This document shows positions 17,335 through 26,478 of a DNA stretch of 64,000 nucleotides, piece by piece (the stretch's first letter is position 1; each line of letters starts with the position of its first letter). Source of the stretch: Paenibacillus physcomitrellae (GTDB lineage Bacteria > Bacillota > Bacilli > Paenibacillales > Paenibacillaceae); NCBI RefSeq assembly GCF_002240225.1, contig NZ_CP022584.1, positions 1,116,001-1,180,000 on the forward strand, written 5' to 3'. The notes beneath the pieces are model-generated. The model saw only the letters and a program-made list of their open reading frames with translations. It searched no databases and was not told the DNA's origin. The position numbers were made by a program, and so were the translations under genes.

Positions 17335-18504
17335 TTAAGCCTTAGGAAGACCGCAGGCCGTCAGCTTGGGCTGTTCCGCCTGCAGCACACGATAATATAT
17401 TTGCTCATATTGTTTAGTGATTTTATCGCTGTTAAACTGTGTCTTCGCCCGGCTGATGCAGGCCTCCCTCATCTTGGCGGCCAAAGCATCATCATGCAGC
17501 AATTGAAGCGCAAAGTCTGCCATGGCAGCCGTATCTCCGATTGGAGCCAGATAACCGGTCTCGCCATGCTTGACCAGCTCGGGAATACCGCCGGCCATAG
17601 AGCCGATGGTTGGAATGCCGCAGGCCATCGCTTCGAGGGCGACAAGCCCGAAGCTCTCTTTTTCCGAAGGGAGCATAAGTACATCCGCCATCGAAATGAT
17701 CTGGGCAATTTCATCCTGCTTGCCGAGGAACCGGACTTTCTCCTCAAGACCCATTTCTCGAATCTGACATTGAATCTTCGGCAAATCCGGTCCTTCCCCA
17801 ACGAACAGCAGTCTTGCGGGAATCTCTTTGCTGACGCGCGCAAACACGTCCACTACATCCTTCACCCGTTTAACCGGACGGAAGTTGGAGACATGCATCA
17901 TGATCTTCTCATCCGGAGAAGCAAACTCCTTGCGCAGCTCGGAGACATCACGCGGATAATAGAACCGTTCATCCACAAAGTTGTAAGTCAAATCTATCCC
18001 GCGGGTAATATCAAGCAGCTCCTGCGTTTCCCGGGTCAAGTCCTGGGATACCGAAGTAACGGCGTCGCTTTCATTGATTGCCAGACGGATCAGGTCCTTC
18101 AAGGACTCGTCCTGTGCCAGAACCGTAATGTCCGTACCATGCAGCGTTGTGACCACCTTCAGATTGTCACCCACCATCTGTTTAGCCAGGAAGGCACAAA
18201 CGGCATGGGGAACCGCATAATGGACGTGAAGCACGTCCAGCTTCTCCTGTTTGACCACTTGAGCCATTTTGGTGGCCAGCGACAAATCATAGGGAGGGTA
18301 GCGGAACACATAATAGTCGTTAACTTCAACTTCGTGGTAATAAATATTTTTATGAAAAGCCCCTAATCTAAACGGGACACTGTGCGAAATAAAATGGACT
18401 TCATGGCCCTTTTCGGCTAACAGCTTGCCGAGTTCAGTAGCGACAACACCCGATCCTCCAAGCGATGGATAACAAGTGATGCCGATTTTCAGTGGTTGGC
18501 TCAC
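17335..18504 (-). CDS. bshA: N-acetyl-alpha-D-glucosaminyl L-malate synthase
   Basis: First enzyme of bacillithiol synthesis: a GT4 glycosyltransferase joining GlcNAc from UDP-GlcNAc to L-malate. 389 residues; N-terminal [18 protein letters not shown] binds substrate, and the C-terminal half carries the GT-B EX7E motif in [20 protein letters not shown] start at 18504 behind AGGAAGGGGG. Sits between bshB1 and cca, the same place as in B. subtilis. Confidence 0.95.
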   Translation of the reverse strand: MSQPLKIGITCYPSLGGSGVVATELGKLLAEKGHEVHFISHSVPFRLGAFHKNIYYHEVEVNDYYVFRYPPYDLSLATKMAQVVKQEKLDVLHVHYAVPHAVCAFLAKQMVGDNLKVVTTLHGTDITVLAQDESLKDLIRLAINESDAVTSVSQDLTRETQELLDITRGIDLTYNFVDERFYYPRDVSELRKEFASPDEKIMMHVSNFRPVKRVKDVVDVFARVSKEIPARLLFVGEGPDLPKIQCQIREMGLEEKVRFLGKQDEIAQIISMADVLMLPSEKESFGLVALEAMACGIPTIGSMAGGIPELVKHGETGYLAPIGDTAAMADFALQLLHDDALAAKMREACISRAKTQFNSDKITKQYEQIYYRVLQAEQPKLTACGLPKA

Positions 18505-18561
18505 GACGGAACCCCCTTCCTTACGTTAAAATGCGTTATTTAAAATGGTGGCTATTCATCC

Positions 18562-19266
18562 TTAGATAAACCGGTTGATCCGGTAAGGAGCTTTCACCGC
18601 AAATCCTTCGGCAAAAGGAATCAGCTTCTTCTGTCCGAGCAAAGCGTCCCTCGATTGGACGCGTTCGACATAACCTTGATTCAGCGGAGTAGCGACCGTA
18701 TCCTCACCCTGTTCCTGCTCGAACTGAGAGCGATAGCAGCGCAGCGCAGCAAGTTTGGTTTCATATTGTTCCGTAACCTCCACAACAAGATCCGGATTGC
18801 GCCAATCGTTAATAAAATAGAAGAAAAGGTCCTCAACCGTAACCGGAGGCTTGTCCTGCTTGTCCGGCATGTATTTGCGCAGTTTGGCGTTAAACACCGC
18901 TTCCTCAACCAGCCTGCTGCAGGCAACATGGTCCGGATGCCGGTCTTCCCAATAGGGGGCGAACACGATGCGGGGTGAATATTTGCGAATCTCTTCGGTA
19001 ACAGCGGCTATATGCTCCGGCGTAAGAAAAAGTCCCCTGTCCGGCAGACCCAGATTGCTGCGCACGGCAAGGCCCAGCACCTCCGCTGCTTCCTCAGCCT
19101 CCCGGCGGCGGCGGTCCACATTGCCATTCGAAGACAATTCGGCAAAGGTCAAGTCACAAATGCCTACCTTAAGACCTGCTGCCGTATGTTTGGCAATCGT
19201 GCCGGCCATGCCGATTTCGGCATCATCCGCATGAGCTCCGAAGATCAGTATATCCAGCTTATCCAT
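18562..19266 (-). CDS. bshB1: Bacillithiol biosynthesis deacetylase BshB1
   Basis: Zinc-dependent LmbE/PIG-L family deacetylase that turns GlcNAc-malate into GlcN-malate. 234 residues; zinc ligands H12 and D15 in GAHADDAE and H113 in RHPDH (109-113). Starts at the last base of mgsA (shared base 19266) and precedes bshA, so substrate-producing and -using enzymes are coupled. The final enzyme, BshC, is not in the window. Confidence 0.94.
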   Translation of the reverse strand: MDKLDILIFGAHADDAEIGMAGTIAKHTAAGLKVGICDLTFAELSSNGNVDRRRREAEEAAEVLGLAVRSNLGLPDRGLFLTPEHIAAVTEEIRKYSPRIVFAPYWEDRHPDHVACSRLVEEAVFNAKLRKYMPDKQDKPPVTVEDLFFYFINDWRNPDLVVEVTEQYETKLAALRCYRSQFEQEQGEDTVATPLNQGYVERVQSRDALLGQKKLIPFAEGFAVKAPYRINRFI

Positions 19267-19685
19267 TATTCCGCCTTCGGCTTGTGAAGCTCGACAAGCT
19301 CGCGCCAGCCAAAATCCCCGCGATCTAGCGCTTTAATCAAAATTTCAGCCGTAGCCATGTTCGTAGCAACCGGAATGCCGTGTACATCGCAAAGACGGAG
19401 CAATGCGGTAATATCTGGTTCATGAGGCTGCGCCATCAGAGGATCACGCATGAAAATAACAAGATCCATTTCATTCTGGGCAATCAAAGCGCCGATCTGC
19501 TGGTCGCCGCCGAGCGGTCCGGACAGAAAACGGTGAATTTTGAGCTCGGTCGCTTCCATAATCCGTTGACCCGTAGTTCCTGTAGAATAAAGCTTCTTAT
19601 CCTTAAAGACGTGTTCATAGGCAACCACAAGGTTGACAATGTCCTCTTTTTTACGATCATGGGCAATAAACGCAATATTTAGCAT
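19266..19685 (-). CDS. mgsA: Methylglyoxal synthase
   Basis: Converts dihydroxyacetone phosphate to methylglyoxal and phosphate, a bypass under phosphate-poor or sugar-rich conditions. 139 residues, typical. H9 in IAHDRKK, the phosphate-binding STGTTG (34-39), SGPLGGD with catalytic D61, and the MATAE end motif are present. Lies between dapB and bshB1 as in B. subtilis; methylglyoxal detoxification uses bacillithiol, which fits the neighbourhood. Confidence 0.96.
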   Translation of the reverse strand: MLNIAFIAHDRKKEDIVNLVVAYEHVFKDKKLYSTGTTGQRIMEATELKIHRFLSGPLGGDQQIGALIAQNEMDLVIFMRDPLMAQPHEPDITALLRLCDVHGIPVATNMATAEILIKALDRGDFGWRELVELHKPKAE

Positions 19686-19702
19686 ATCCGAAATTCCTCC
19701 CT

Positions 19703-20506
19703 CTACTCCATTAAATGCTCAAAGCCGTAAAGCATACCTTTGTAGTTCATAACCCGTTTGACCGCATGGCTAACGCCCGGCATATAAGCTGAACGTTCGT
19801 AAGAGTCATGGCGGATCTTCAGACTTTCCCCGTGCGCACCGAAGATGACCTCCTGCTGGGCAAACACACCCGGCAGACGAACGCTGTGGATGCGGAAGCC
19901 GTTGTAATAACCGCCTCTCGCTCCTTCGATCGTTTCTTCTTCACGCGGATTCCCCTGCCGGATTTCCTCGCGGTTGCCCGCGATCCATTCGGCTGTTTTC
20001 ACGGCTGTGCCGGACGGAGCGTCAAGCTTCTGATCCCCGTGGTATTCGATAATTTCCAGATGCGGGAAATATTTGGCCGCCTGGGCGGCAAACTGCATCA
20101 TCAGAATGGCTCCAATCGAGAAGTTCGGCGCGATCAGACCGCCAATTCCCTGCAGCTGACACTGCTTGTCCAGCTCCTCAATCTGCTCCGGTGTAAAGCC
20201 AGTCGCTCCGACCACCGGACGGACGCCGAGAGAAATCGCCAGCGCCGTGTTGGCATACACCGTCTGCGGTGTTGTGAAATCAACCAGCACATCAGCGCCG
20301 GAAGATTTCAGTGCCCGCTCCAGATCATTTTCCACCAGGATGCCGGAAGCCGGCAAACCTGCCAGCGTTCCCGCATCCACTCCGGTCTGGGATCTATTCA
20401 CTGCACTGACCAGCAGCAGCTCTTCATCCTGCAAAACCATCTTTACGACTTCACGGCCCATTCTGCCGGCTGCCCCTGCAACCGCTACTCTTATTTGATC
20501 AGCCAT
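19703..20506 (-). CDS. dapB: 4-hydroxy-tetrahydrodipicolinate reductase
   Basis: NAD(P)H-dependent step of the lysine, diaminopimelate and dipicolinate pathway. 267 residues; nucleotide motif GAAGRMG (11-17), GATGF, and the catalytic region [15 protein letters not shown] with H156 and K160. Most homologues have two histidines here (HHxxK); the second is Gly157. The catalytic first His and the Lys are kept, so activity is expected. Follows the TPR gene by 18 bases and precedes mgsA. Confidence 0.96.
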   Translation of the reverse strand: MADQIRVAVAGAAGRMGREVVKMVLQDEELLLVSAVNRSQTGVDAGTLAGLPASGILVENDLERALKSSGADVLVDFTTPQTVYANTALAISLGVRPVVGATGFTPEQIEELDKQCQLQGIGGLIAPNFSIGAILMMQFAAQAAKYFPHLEIIEYHGDQKLDAPSGTAVKTAEWIAGNREEIRQGNPREEETIEGARGGYYNGFRIHSVRLPGVFAQQEVIFGAHGESLKIRHDSYERSAYMPGVSHAVKRVMNYKGMLYGFEHLME

Positions 20507-20524
20507 AATTGTCCTCCTATTTAG

Positions 20525-21058
20525 CTAGTTTGATGAGTGATCGATATAAGTTTTGAAACGCTGCTCCAACTTTTTTAAATGTTCGGATACGGCATCATCC
20601 TGCATTAAAGCCGAGGCTTCCCAAATCGCTTTGAGCGCCTTGTGATAATCTTTTGTTTCTCCATATGACAAAGCCAGCCATACCTGGGCTTCCGCAGACA
20701 AGGGATCCAGTTTGGCCGCTTTCTCAAGCAATTTAGCTGCTTCTGCCGCCTCTCCGAAGTCATCATCCTGCCTGAACTGGAGCTTTCTAACGGCCAATCT
20801 CGTTAACTCCTTTGCCTGCAGACGCTGATAGTGAAGATTATAGGACGGCTCCTCCGGGTCCAGACGGATCGCTTCCTTGACGTTCCGGATCGCCTGGTCC
20901 AGCTTATCGCTGCGGGCATAAGTAATCGAGCAACGATAACGAATATCGGCTCTGTCCGGCTCAATGATCATAGCCTGCTCAAACCAGCCGATTGCCCCTT
21001 CAAAATCATTATCGAGAATGCATTTGTAAGCCTTCCTCAACAGATCATCCGCTTTCAT
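20525..21058 (-). CDS. TPR-repeat protein between mazG and dapB
   Basis: 177 residues from the ATG at 21058, which follows AGGGGGGGA; a longer frame to 21106 lacks an SD. About four tetratricopeptide-like repeats: residues 4-30 (LRKAYKCILDNDFEGAIGWF), 38-65, a middle pair with the RQDDDFGEAAEAAKLLEKA segment, and a final one (EAQVWLALSYGETKDYHKAL). Probably a cytoplasmic scaffold. B. subtilis has ypjD directly before dapB, so this gene is an addition to an otherwise conserved order. Function unknown. Confidence 0.75.
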   Translation of the reverse strand: MKADDLLRKAYKCILDNDFEGAIGWFEQAMIIEPDRADIRYRCSITYARSDKLDQAIRNVKEAIRLDPEEPSYNLHYQRLQAKELTRLAVRKLQFRQDDDFGEAAEAAKLLEKAAKLDPLSAEAQVWLALSYGETKDYHKALKAIWEASALMQDDAVSEHLKKLEQRFKTYIDHSSN

Positions 21059-21110
21059 ATGCTGTCCCCCCCTATGAATCGGGCTATGGTACAGCATATG
21101 ATGCATCGGC

Positions 21111-21443
21111 CTATTCGGTGTCCTTTCGGGTCCAGCGGTTTGCGTCCCGGGTATTAAATTTGTTCATCACTTTATTATGGGCTTCGGTAAGATCTATTCC
21201 AAGCGAGTTGGCGAAACAAATCGTAATGAACAAAATATCGCCAAGCTCCAGCTCAATCGAATTTTCTTCTTCCGTTGCTTTTTTAGGTTTCTCTCCGAAC
21301 TGGTGATTCACTTCGCGGGCCAGTTCTCCGACTTCTTCGCTCATTCGGGCCAGCATGGCAAGCGGGCTGAAATACCCTTCCTTAAATTGAGATATGTATT
21401 GATCCACTTCCCGCTGCAGCTCCGAAAGCGGCCTGTCAGCCAT
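21111..21443 (-). CDS. MazG-type nucleotide pyrophosphohydrolase (YpjD-like)
   Basis: 110 residues of the all-alpha NTP pyrophosphatase family, likely hydrolysing a (d)NTP to the monophosphate. The Mg-binding EExxE is EEVGE (36-40), with the second ExxD in ELELGDILF. Equivalent to B. subtilis ypjD in size and position (next to dapB, divergent from ypjC). Start ATG at 21443 after GGGGATG. First gene of the minus-strand run toward birA. Confidence 0.85.
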   Translation of the reverse strand: MADRPLSELQREVDQYISQFKEGYFSPLAMLARMSEEVGELAREVNHQFGEKPKKATEEENSIELELGDILFITICFANSLGIDLTEAHNKVMNKFNTRDANRWTRKDTE

Positions 21444-21591
21444 CTGTCATCCCCTCTTTTCTGCACGGCTTTTTCCCCCTTATGTTATCTTAAAGGGGAT
21501 TTGAAAACAAATGCTTTTTTAATCCGGACTTAAAAAAGGTATACTAGGAATGTTATCCATGTTCACTATCTTCATTAAAGAGAGGGATTCG

Positions 21592-22461
21592 ATGAACACC
21601 ACCAAATTGTCCGCTTTCATGAAAATAACGATGCCCATTTTGCTCGGCACCGCTATCTATGCGTTCGGACTCCTGTATTTTATTATTCCAAACAAATTAA
21701 CAGAAGGCGGCGTGACAGGCATCACGGTCCTGCTGAAGTACGGATTCGGCATTTCGCCTTCCCTGACTACCCTTGTGCTTAATATCCCGCTGTTTCTGAT
21801 CGGCTGGAAAATGCTTGGAGGCAAACAAATCGTCTATACCGGCGTCGGTATCGGCTCGTTAACCTTTTTCCTGTGGCTGTTTGAGCTGCTCATTGACCAA
21901 GGCTGGCTCGTTCCCTTCCGGACACAGCAGGACTACATACTCGCTTCCTTATATGCAGGCGTTACGCTCGGCGCCGGACTCGGCATTGTCTTCCGGTACG
22001 GGGGAACAACCGGCGGCTCGGACATTATCGCCCGAATTCTGAACCGTAAATTCGGCTGGAGCATGGGACAGGTCATTTTGATTACAGACGTGCTGATTAT
22101 CGGCTTGTCTTTGTTCTTTATTCCGATCGAAAAAATCTTATATACACTGGTTGCCGTGTTTATCGCTTCCAAGGTCATCGACTTTATTCAGGAAGGCGCT
22201 TATGCGGCAAGGGCTTTTATGATCATTTCCGATCATGCCGAAGCGATCGCCGAGTTGATCACCAAAGATATGGACCGGGGCGTTACGCTTATACCGGCTA
22301 TAGGCGCGTACTCCAAACAGGGCAAAAACGTTGTGTACTGCGTGGTGTCCAGGCAGGAGATCCGCCGTTTAAGCCTGCTCGTCAAATCGGTAGATCCCCG
22401 CGCCTTTATGGTTATCAATGATGTGCATGACGTGCAGGGCGAAGGGTTCCGCGAAGAATAA
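21592..22461 (+). CDS. YitT-family membrane protein (YpjC-like)
   Basis: 289 residues from the ATG at 21592 (SD GAGAGGG). About five or six membrane segments in the first 190 residues, with the family's FRYGGTTGGSDIIARIL loop, then a C-terminal cytosolic DUF2179-type domain (RGVTLIPAIGAYS..., ending VHDVQGEGF). Transport or sensing function is unknown for the family. A possible promoter has TATACT at 21540-21545. Divergent from mazG and convergent with ypjB, stop codons one base apart, the same arrangement of ypjD-ypjC-ypjB seen in B. subtilis apart from strand. Confidence 0.85.
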   Translation: MNTTKLSAFMKITMPILLGTAIYAFGLLYFIIPNKLTEGGVTGITVLLKYGFGISPSLTTLVLNIPLFLIGWKMLGGKQIVYTGVGIGSLTFFLWLFELLIDQGWLVPFRTQQDYILASLYAGVTLGAGLGIVFRYGGTTGGSDIIARILNRKFGWSMGQVILITDVLIIGLSLFFIPIEKILYTLVAVFIASKVIDFIQEGAYAARAFMIISDHAEAIAELITKDMDRGVTLIPAIGAYSKQGKNVVYCVVSRQEIRRLSLLVKSVDPRAFMVINDVHDVQGEGFREE

Positions 22462-22462
22462 T

Positions 22463-23377
22463 TCACCAGGTCCGTTTGCCGTCCCCGGATTTCTGGCCAT
22501 AGGCACCAGCCGGCCGTACTTCCTCTTGTTCTGCGGTATACTTCCGGTAAGCCGTATAACCAAGGGCAAGCAGGATCCACAAGCCGATCAGGAAACTCCA
22601 GTGCCAAGGGTTGCTGTAGCCAGCAATCGGCAGCAGCACCGGCTCGTCTTTCTGCTTGCCGAACAAATTCTGAAGCAGCCCCTGCCCTCCGGCGAGGGCT
22701 GTTTGCAGTGCCTGCAGATCCTGCTTCTCGCCAGCGCTCATATTGCCTACATAAGACAGCCAGGAGTCCATGGCGACAATATCGGAAGGTTCTTTGCGAA
22801 TCATCGCAGCCGGACGTATCAATTCATAATGATCTTTCAAATCTGCAAAAGAACGCTGGACCGCCTGTCCGTTTTGCTCCACAGCCGCTTTGTTCAGCTT
22901 CTCCGAGTCTTCCGCAAGCACTTTATAATACTGGAGCCACATCGCGCCTTTAGCATGCAGCAGGCTGTCCACAGCAAGCCGCAGCCGGGCGGACGTCGTT
23001 CTCCACGCCTCTGGTGAAGGATCTGCCTTAAGCAGGGCCGTACGGGCGTCCATCACGCAGGCGGTCAGCTCATGAATGCCGTCAACACCGGTTAAGCCCT
23101 GATACGAAATCATTCCTATCAATGACGTAATACGCTCCATTTCCACTTGAGCCTCTTCAGCCTTCCCGCTTTGCATGGCCTGGTATAAAGCTTCCGAAGC
23201 TTGTTCAAGCACGGCCAGCTTTTGGGCTTGGGTCGCAGGCGCGGTTTGGGAGGCTTCCGAGACGGCTGATCCGTTCTGCGGGGCTGCCAGCCCTTTTTCC
23301 GAAAAAGTCGTAAACCCGGCGGCAAGCACCGCCAAAAGTGCAACTGTCCATATAACCGTTCTAAATCTCGCTTTCAC
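22463..23377 (-). CDS. ypjB: Sporulation protein YpjB
   Basis: 304 residues: signal-like N-terminal hydrophobic segment (about 8-25), a long helical extracytoplasmic part, and a C-terminal membrane segment (about 264-280) with a short charged tail. Overall shape and position between ypjA and the yitT-type gene match the sporulation protein YpjB family; biochemical role unknown. Start ATG at 23377 after GGAGGGGATG. No terminator is evident between it and the convergent yitT gene. Confidence 0.78.
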   Translation of the reverse strand: MKARFRTVIWTVALLAVLAAGFTTFSEKGLAAPQNGSAVSEASQTAPATQAQKLAVLEQASEALYQAMQSGKAEEAQVEMERITSLIGMISYQGLTGVDGIHELTACVMDARTALLKADPSPEAWRTTSARLRLAVDSLLHAKGAMWLQYYKVLAEDSEKLNKAAVEQNGQAVQRSFADLKDHYELIRPAAMIRKEPSDIVAMDSWLSYVGNMSAGEKQDLQALQTALAGGQGLLQNLFGKQKDEPVLLPIAGYSNPWHWSFLIGLWILLALGYTAYRKYTAEQEEVRPAGAYGQKSGDGKRTW

Positions 23378-23455
23378 CGGACATCCCCTCCTACCACAAT
23401 CTATGGCAGGTTGTCTCTGCTTAGAACGCCAGGAAGCTCTCTACCGCCCGCTGAT

Positions 23456-24085
23456 TTATAATCTTCCGGAACGTCTAACACCAACCCAGGTGACAGCTAT
23501 GCAGAACAGCGTAAGCAGGAAGGTGAAATTTTGGACGGTAACCAGATCATCCTGCAGCGGACGCGGCAGCCACGGGAAAACCCCATAAGTATAATCGATC
23601 GTATCATTAAGCAGGGTCCAAACGCCGGCAATCGCTGCCATCATCGTGCCGAAGCGGAAGAACCGGAGAAACAGCAGTACCTCCGCGGCCATAGCCAGAT
23701 GGGAGGTCATCAGCATGTAATCCTGCCAGACTAGAGCGTCTCCTTGATAAGCCCCCGCCACAATCATCGTAACGGCCCAAATGCCGTATTTCACGCTGGT
23801 AACGACAGCCAGCGCTTCAATCAGCATCCTGATCCCCAGCCATTTGGCGCCGAAGCGGTGTTCAAACAAGAGAAAGACCAACGCCAAAGTGAAGAAGAGA
23901 CTGGCGGTCGGACTGTCCGGCACAAAGATCAAAAGCCATGACGGGTTATTTTGCGCGGTGTATTCAAGCTGTGCTCCATACCATATGTATCCGTAAATTG
24001 TTCCTAGCAAATTGCATACCAGCAAAAGCCACAAAATGGCCGGGTGAGTCAAAAACCCCCTGCTCCAGAACCTGCTTATGTACAT
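23456..24085 (-). CDS. ypjA: DUF1405 membrane protein (YpjA-like)
   Basis: 209 residues starting at the ATG at 24085, 10 bases after GAGAGAGGGA; earlier ATGs at 24109 and 24139 lack an SD. Five or six membrane segments, with the family-typical NLLGTIYGYIWY early on and a FVPDSPTASLFF loop. No enzymatic motif. Co-oriented with ypjB as in B. subtilis. Function unknown. Confidence 0.82.
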   Translation of the reverse strand: MYISRFWSRGFLTHPAILWLLLVCNLLGTIYGYIWYGAQLEYTAQNNPSWLLIFVPDSPTASLFFTLALVFLLFEHRFGAKWLGIRMLIEALAVVTSVKYGIWAVTMIVAGAYQGDALVWQDYMLMTSHLAMAAEVLLFLRFFRFGTMMAAIAGVWTLLNDTIDYTYGVFPWLPRPLQDDLVTVQNFTFLLTLFCIAVTWVGVRRSGRL

Positions 24086-24163
24086 AAATCTCTTATCCCT
24101 CTCTCCCATTCTCAGGTCTAATGATCTATTTTCTATCATATCCCATCCAGAGCCTTCATTACA

Positions 24164-24188
24164 AAAAAGAAGAAATGCCGAAGCATTC
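24164..24188 (-). terminator. Intrinsic terminator after the IDEAL-domain gene
   Basis: Short stem GAATGC-TTCG-GCATTT (24188-24173) with a stable UUCG loop, followed on the minus strand by CTTCTTTTTT. Confidence 0.75.
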
Positions 24189-24190
24189 CT

Positions 24191-24373
24191 TCATCTTTGC
24201 AAGGTTTTCAGTTCATCCGTCAGAAGCCGGAAGGCCGCTTCATCGCCTTCTGCCAGAGCGCTGTCAATCGCGCCGTACAGCTCTTCCTCCCGACTTTTCC
24301 GCAAGACTTCATCCAGAGCCATTTCTGCAGCCAAAGCCAGCATTACTTCGTAAGTAGCCTTCATTTTATCCAT
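24191..24373 (-). CDS. Small IDEAL-domain protein
   Basis: 60 residues; the C-terminal half reads IDSALAEGDEAAFRLLTDEL, a clear IDEAL motif (IDxAL..GD...F..LT.EL). IDEAL domains are short helical modules in Firmicutes, for instance in YpiB and ComK-related proteins, thought to mediate protein contacts. Start ATG at 24373 after GGAGGTGCATCC. Monocistronic with its own terminator. Partner unknown. Confidence 0.75.
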   Translation of the reverse strand: MDKMKATYEVMLALAAEMALDEVLRKSREEELYGAIDSALAEGDEAAFRLLTDELKTLQR

Positions 24374-24452
24374 TAGGATGCACCTCCAACAGATATAAGT
24401 ATTTAGATTATAATTAGGTGACCTTCCATAAGCCGATTATCCCGGTCATCGG

Positions 24453-25592
24453 TCAAACCCGAAGGTTCCGGATGTCCGCGGCTTTAAGTTCGTGGAGACC
24501 GGCCGTGCCGGCCACAAGATTGTTGACGATGGTTCGCCCGGCGCGAGTCATGCGGATGACCGGTCCTTGACGGGGATCCTCTCCAACCTTCATCATGCCG
24601 AGATGGAGCATCATTTTAACGATTCTTTCTTGAAAAATCGACTCCGCCGTGTCGTAATAATACGGCTTGATAAATCTTTGAACCGGGCTGAACACCGAGG
24701 CTGCGCTGCACCAGTTCTCGCTCCCGTGACTGATCCAGTAAATCAGGGAAAGTAGATTTGGTATAGGGCTTTTATAAAGTCTTAACCAAAACCGGATCAA
24801 ATCAAGCAAGGGCTCCTTGGCCTCTTCCTCTACTATGCGGTTGCCTAAATCCGTCAGAACCAGCTCATGGGATTTCTCCCGAAGATAACCGCGATGACAG
24901 GCATAATCGTAAAGCAGTGCCAGCCGGTCCGGATAATCCTTGAACCTTCTACCGTAACCAAATCGCCAGCCTGCACGGCTGACCAGCGGTTCCGAGACAT
25001 GAAACTTCTCCATCAGCTGCGATTGGCTGCGCTTGTGCATGACGCCCTCCGCATTTAAAGGCACTTCGTGCCTCTGCACATAATGCAGCAGCAGATAGAG
25101 ATCCTCCTGCGCCTGCTCCTGTTCTTCCCGGTAGACTTCCGGCTCCTGCACCGTTTCGATCTGCTCCTGCAGCTGCTGTTCAATGGCACTTCTGAACCTT
25201 GATTTCAAGTCGTCGGGAACGCCAAACAAATAACGCGTATCGGGAGTGGAGCCGTTGAACAGCCAGCCCCTTTGCCTGAACCGGGCGATCATGTCACGTA
25301 CTGAACCTTCCTGTTTCTGGCCTTCGGCAAATTTGGCCTGCCCGGCGCTCGCCAGCAGTTCTTCGAGACTTAAACGGCTTCTTTTGTCGAATAACAAGGT
25401 GTTGAGAAATCGCAAATCTTCAATGCCCATTTGATCAACATGCTCTTGAATAAAAGAACGGTTGCCCATTTTATTGAGAATGCTCTGGATAAGCTCTTTC
25501 TTTGAATGAGCATTACAATTGCATTCATAATGGGCAGCAATTTTCGAGAGCATTTCGATATCGGCATAAGTCAGCATTTCTGCCAGGTTCAT
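24453..25592 (-). CDS. Uncharacterised 379-residue protein, possible DNA-binding
   Basis: Not recognised. Starts at the ATG at 25592 (SD GTGAGG, 9 bases); the frame open to 25742 only covers terminator hairpins. The first ~50 residues (MLTYADIEMLSKIA..., SKKELIQSILNKM) resemble a SAP/Rho-N-like helical element, followed by predicted winged-helix-like stretches (VRDMIARFRQRGWLFNG; LALLYDYACHRGYLREKSHELVLTDLGNRI) and a C-terminal LGMMKVGEDPRQGPVIRMTRAGR. The pattern is like helicase-associated or transcription-factor N-terminal regions, with no ATPase motif. Cytoplasmic; role unknown. Upstream lie two or three hairpins with T tracts. Confidence 0.7.
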   Translation of the reverse strand: MNLAEMLTYADIEMLSKIAAHYECNCNAHSKKELIQSILNKMGNRSFIQEHVDQMGIEDLRFLNTLLFDKRSRLSLEELLASAGQAKFAEGQKQEGSVRDMIARFRQRGWLFNGSTPDTRYLFGVPDDLKSRFRSAIEQQLQEQIETVQEPEVYREEQEQAQEDLYLLLHYVQRHEVPLNAEGVMHKRSQSQLMEKFHVSEPLVSRAGWRFGYGRRFKDYPDRLALLYDYACHRGYLREKSHELVLTDLGNRIVEEEAKEPLLDLIRFWLRLYKSPIPNLLSLIYWISHGSENWCSAASVFSPVQRFIKPYYYDTAESIFQERIVKMMLHLGMMKVGEDPRQGPVIRMTRAGRTIVNNLVAGTAGLHELKAADIRNLRV

Positions 25593-25657
25593 GGAACATC
25601 GCCTCACCGTTTTAATACCATTATGGGAAATCCTGCGCCTTTTATTCCGAGCAGGAT

Positions 25658-25681
25658 AAAAAAAATAGGCGCTCTCCCTAT
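25658..25681 (-). terminator. Hairpin with T8 in the leader of the 379-aa gene
   Basis: Minus-strand ATAGG (25681-25677) / CCTAT (25669-25665), 7-base loop, then T8 (25665-25658). A further perfect stem ATCCTGC/GCAGGAT follows directly downstream. It lies after another terminator, so it is either a back-up terminator or an attenuator for the next gene. Confidence 0.5.
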
Positions 25682-25702
25682 CAGCCCCTTCAGAATGAAA
25701 GC

Positions 25703-25750
25703 CAAAAAAGCCGCCTCCAACCTGATCCAGACTGGTATGCAAACGGCTTT
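25703..25750 (-). terminator. Intrinsic terminator after the histidine phosphatase gene
   Basis: Minus-strand AAAGCCG ... CGGCTTT stem (about 25750-25744 with 25712-25706) enclosing a CCAG/CTGG hairpin, followed by T6 and GG. Confidence 0.65.
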
Positions 25751-25815
25751 ACGGTAAGATTATTTAATTGATGTAGGAGTAACGCTAACCGCTGGCAAAC
25801 GAACGGGTTATCTTA

Positions 25816-26415
25816 TTATTCCCGGGTTTTGGCCGCCGGAGATGCCAGATGTCTTGTGCAGTTGTACAAAACAAGATCCCAGTTGTCGTCTTTCTTCTCC
25901 AAAACGGTCAGAGAAAGGTTGCCGATTCGCTCCCGGTATTGATTCTCATATAAAGCGCGGTAGAGCTGGGCAAGCAGTCCTCCATGAGAAACAACGAGCA
26001 CATTATTTTCAGGGAAACGTTCAGCCAGATCCTCTATGAAAGCAAGGGCACGCTGCTGTACTTCTTCAATGCTTTCCTGGCCAAGCGGCTGAATATCCCA
26101 ATCTGCTCCCCAAAGGGTTTCCCGTTCCTCAGCCGTAAGCCCTTCAGCTTTGCCGAAAGAACGTTCAAGCAGCCGGGAATCCGGATCATAAACCGGAATA
26201 GATAACCGTTTCGCGATAATTTCCCCCGTCTCCTGAGCTCTGGATAAACCGCTCGTAATCACAAAATCCCATTTCCGAGGTTCTGCCGCAAACCGCTCAG
26301 CCAACAATTGGGCCTGCTGTCTTCCTTCCTCATTAAGCGGAATATCGCTTCTGCCCTGAATTTTGCCAAGTGCGTTCCAGTCTGTAAGTCCGTGACGAAT
26401 CAAGCCGACAATCAT
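25816..26415 (-). CDS. Histidine phosphatase (phosphoglycerate mutase-like) protein
   Basis: 199 residues of the branch-1 histidine phosphatase superfamily. Catalytic R7-H8-G9 (LIRHG), second Arg in SGLSRAQETGE, E near residue 84 (LLERSFG), and a late SHGG (about 144-147). Family members dephosphorylate small metabolites such as alpha-ribazole phosphate or sugar phosphates; the substrate cannot be assigned. Start ATG at 26415 after AGGAGGATTTCC-type SD. Stands alone between two terminators. Confidence 0.85.
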   Translation of the reverse strand: MIVGLIRHGLTDWNALGKIQGRSDIPLNEEGRQQAQLLAERFAAEPRKWDFVITSGLSRAQETGEIIAKRLSIPVYDPDSRLLERSFGKAEGLTAEERETLWGADWDIQPLGQESIEEVQQRALAFIEDLAERFPENNVLVVSHGGLLAQLYRALYENQYRERIGNLSLTVLEKKDDNWDLVLYNCTRHLASPAAKTRE

Positions 26416-26447
26416 GGAAATCCTCCTTATTCATAAATCAACAGCTA

Positions 26448-26477
26448 TAAAAAAACAAATGCCCTTCCGGCATTTGT
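26448..26477 (-). terminator. Intrinsic terminator after the anti-sigma gene
   Basis: Perfect 9-bp stem ACAAATGCC (26455-26463) / GGCATTTGT (26469-26477), then T7-8 on the minus strand. Confidence 0.92.
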
Positions 26478-26478
26478 C

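Noticed and set aside
22461-22463. Missing terminator between convergent yitT and ypjB
   Set aside because: The stops are one base apart, so transcripts must overlap; this is a compact layout and not itself evidence of regulation.
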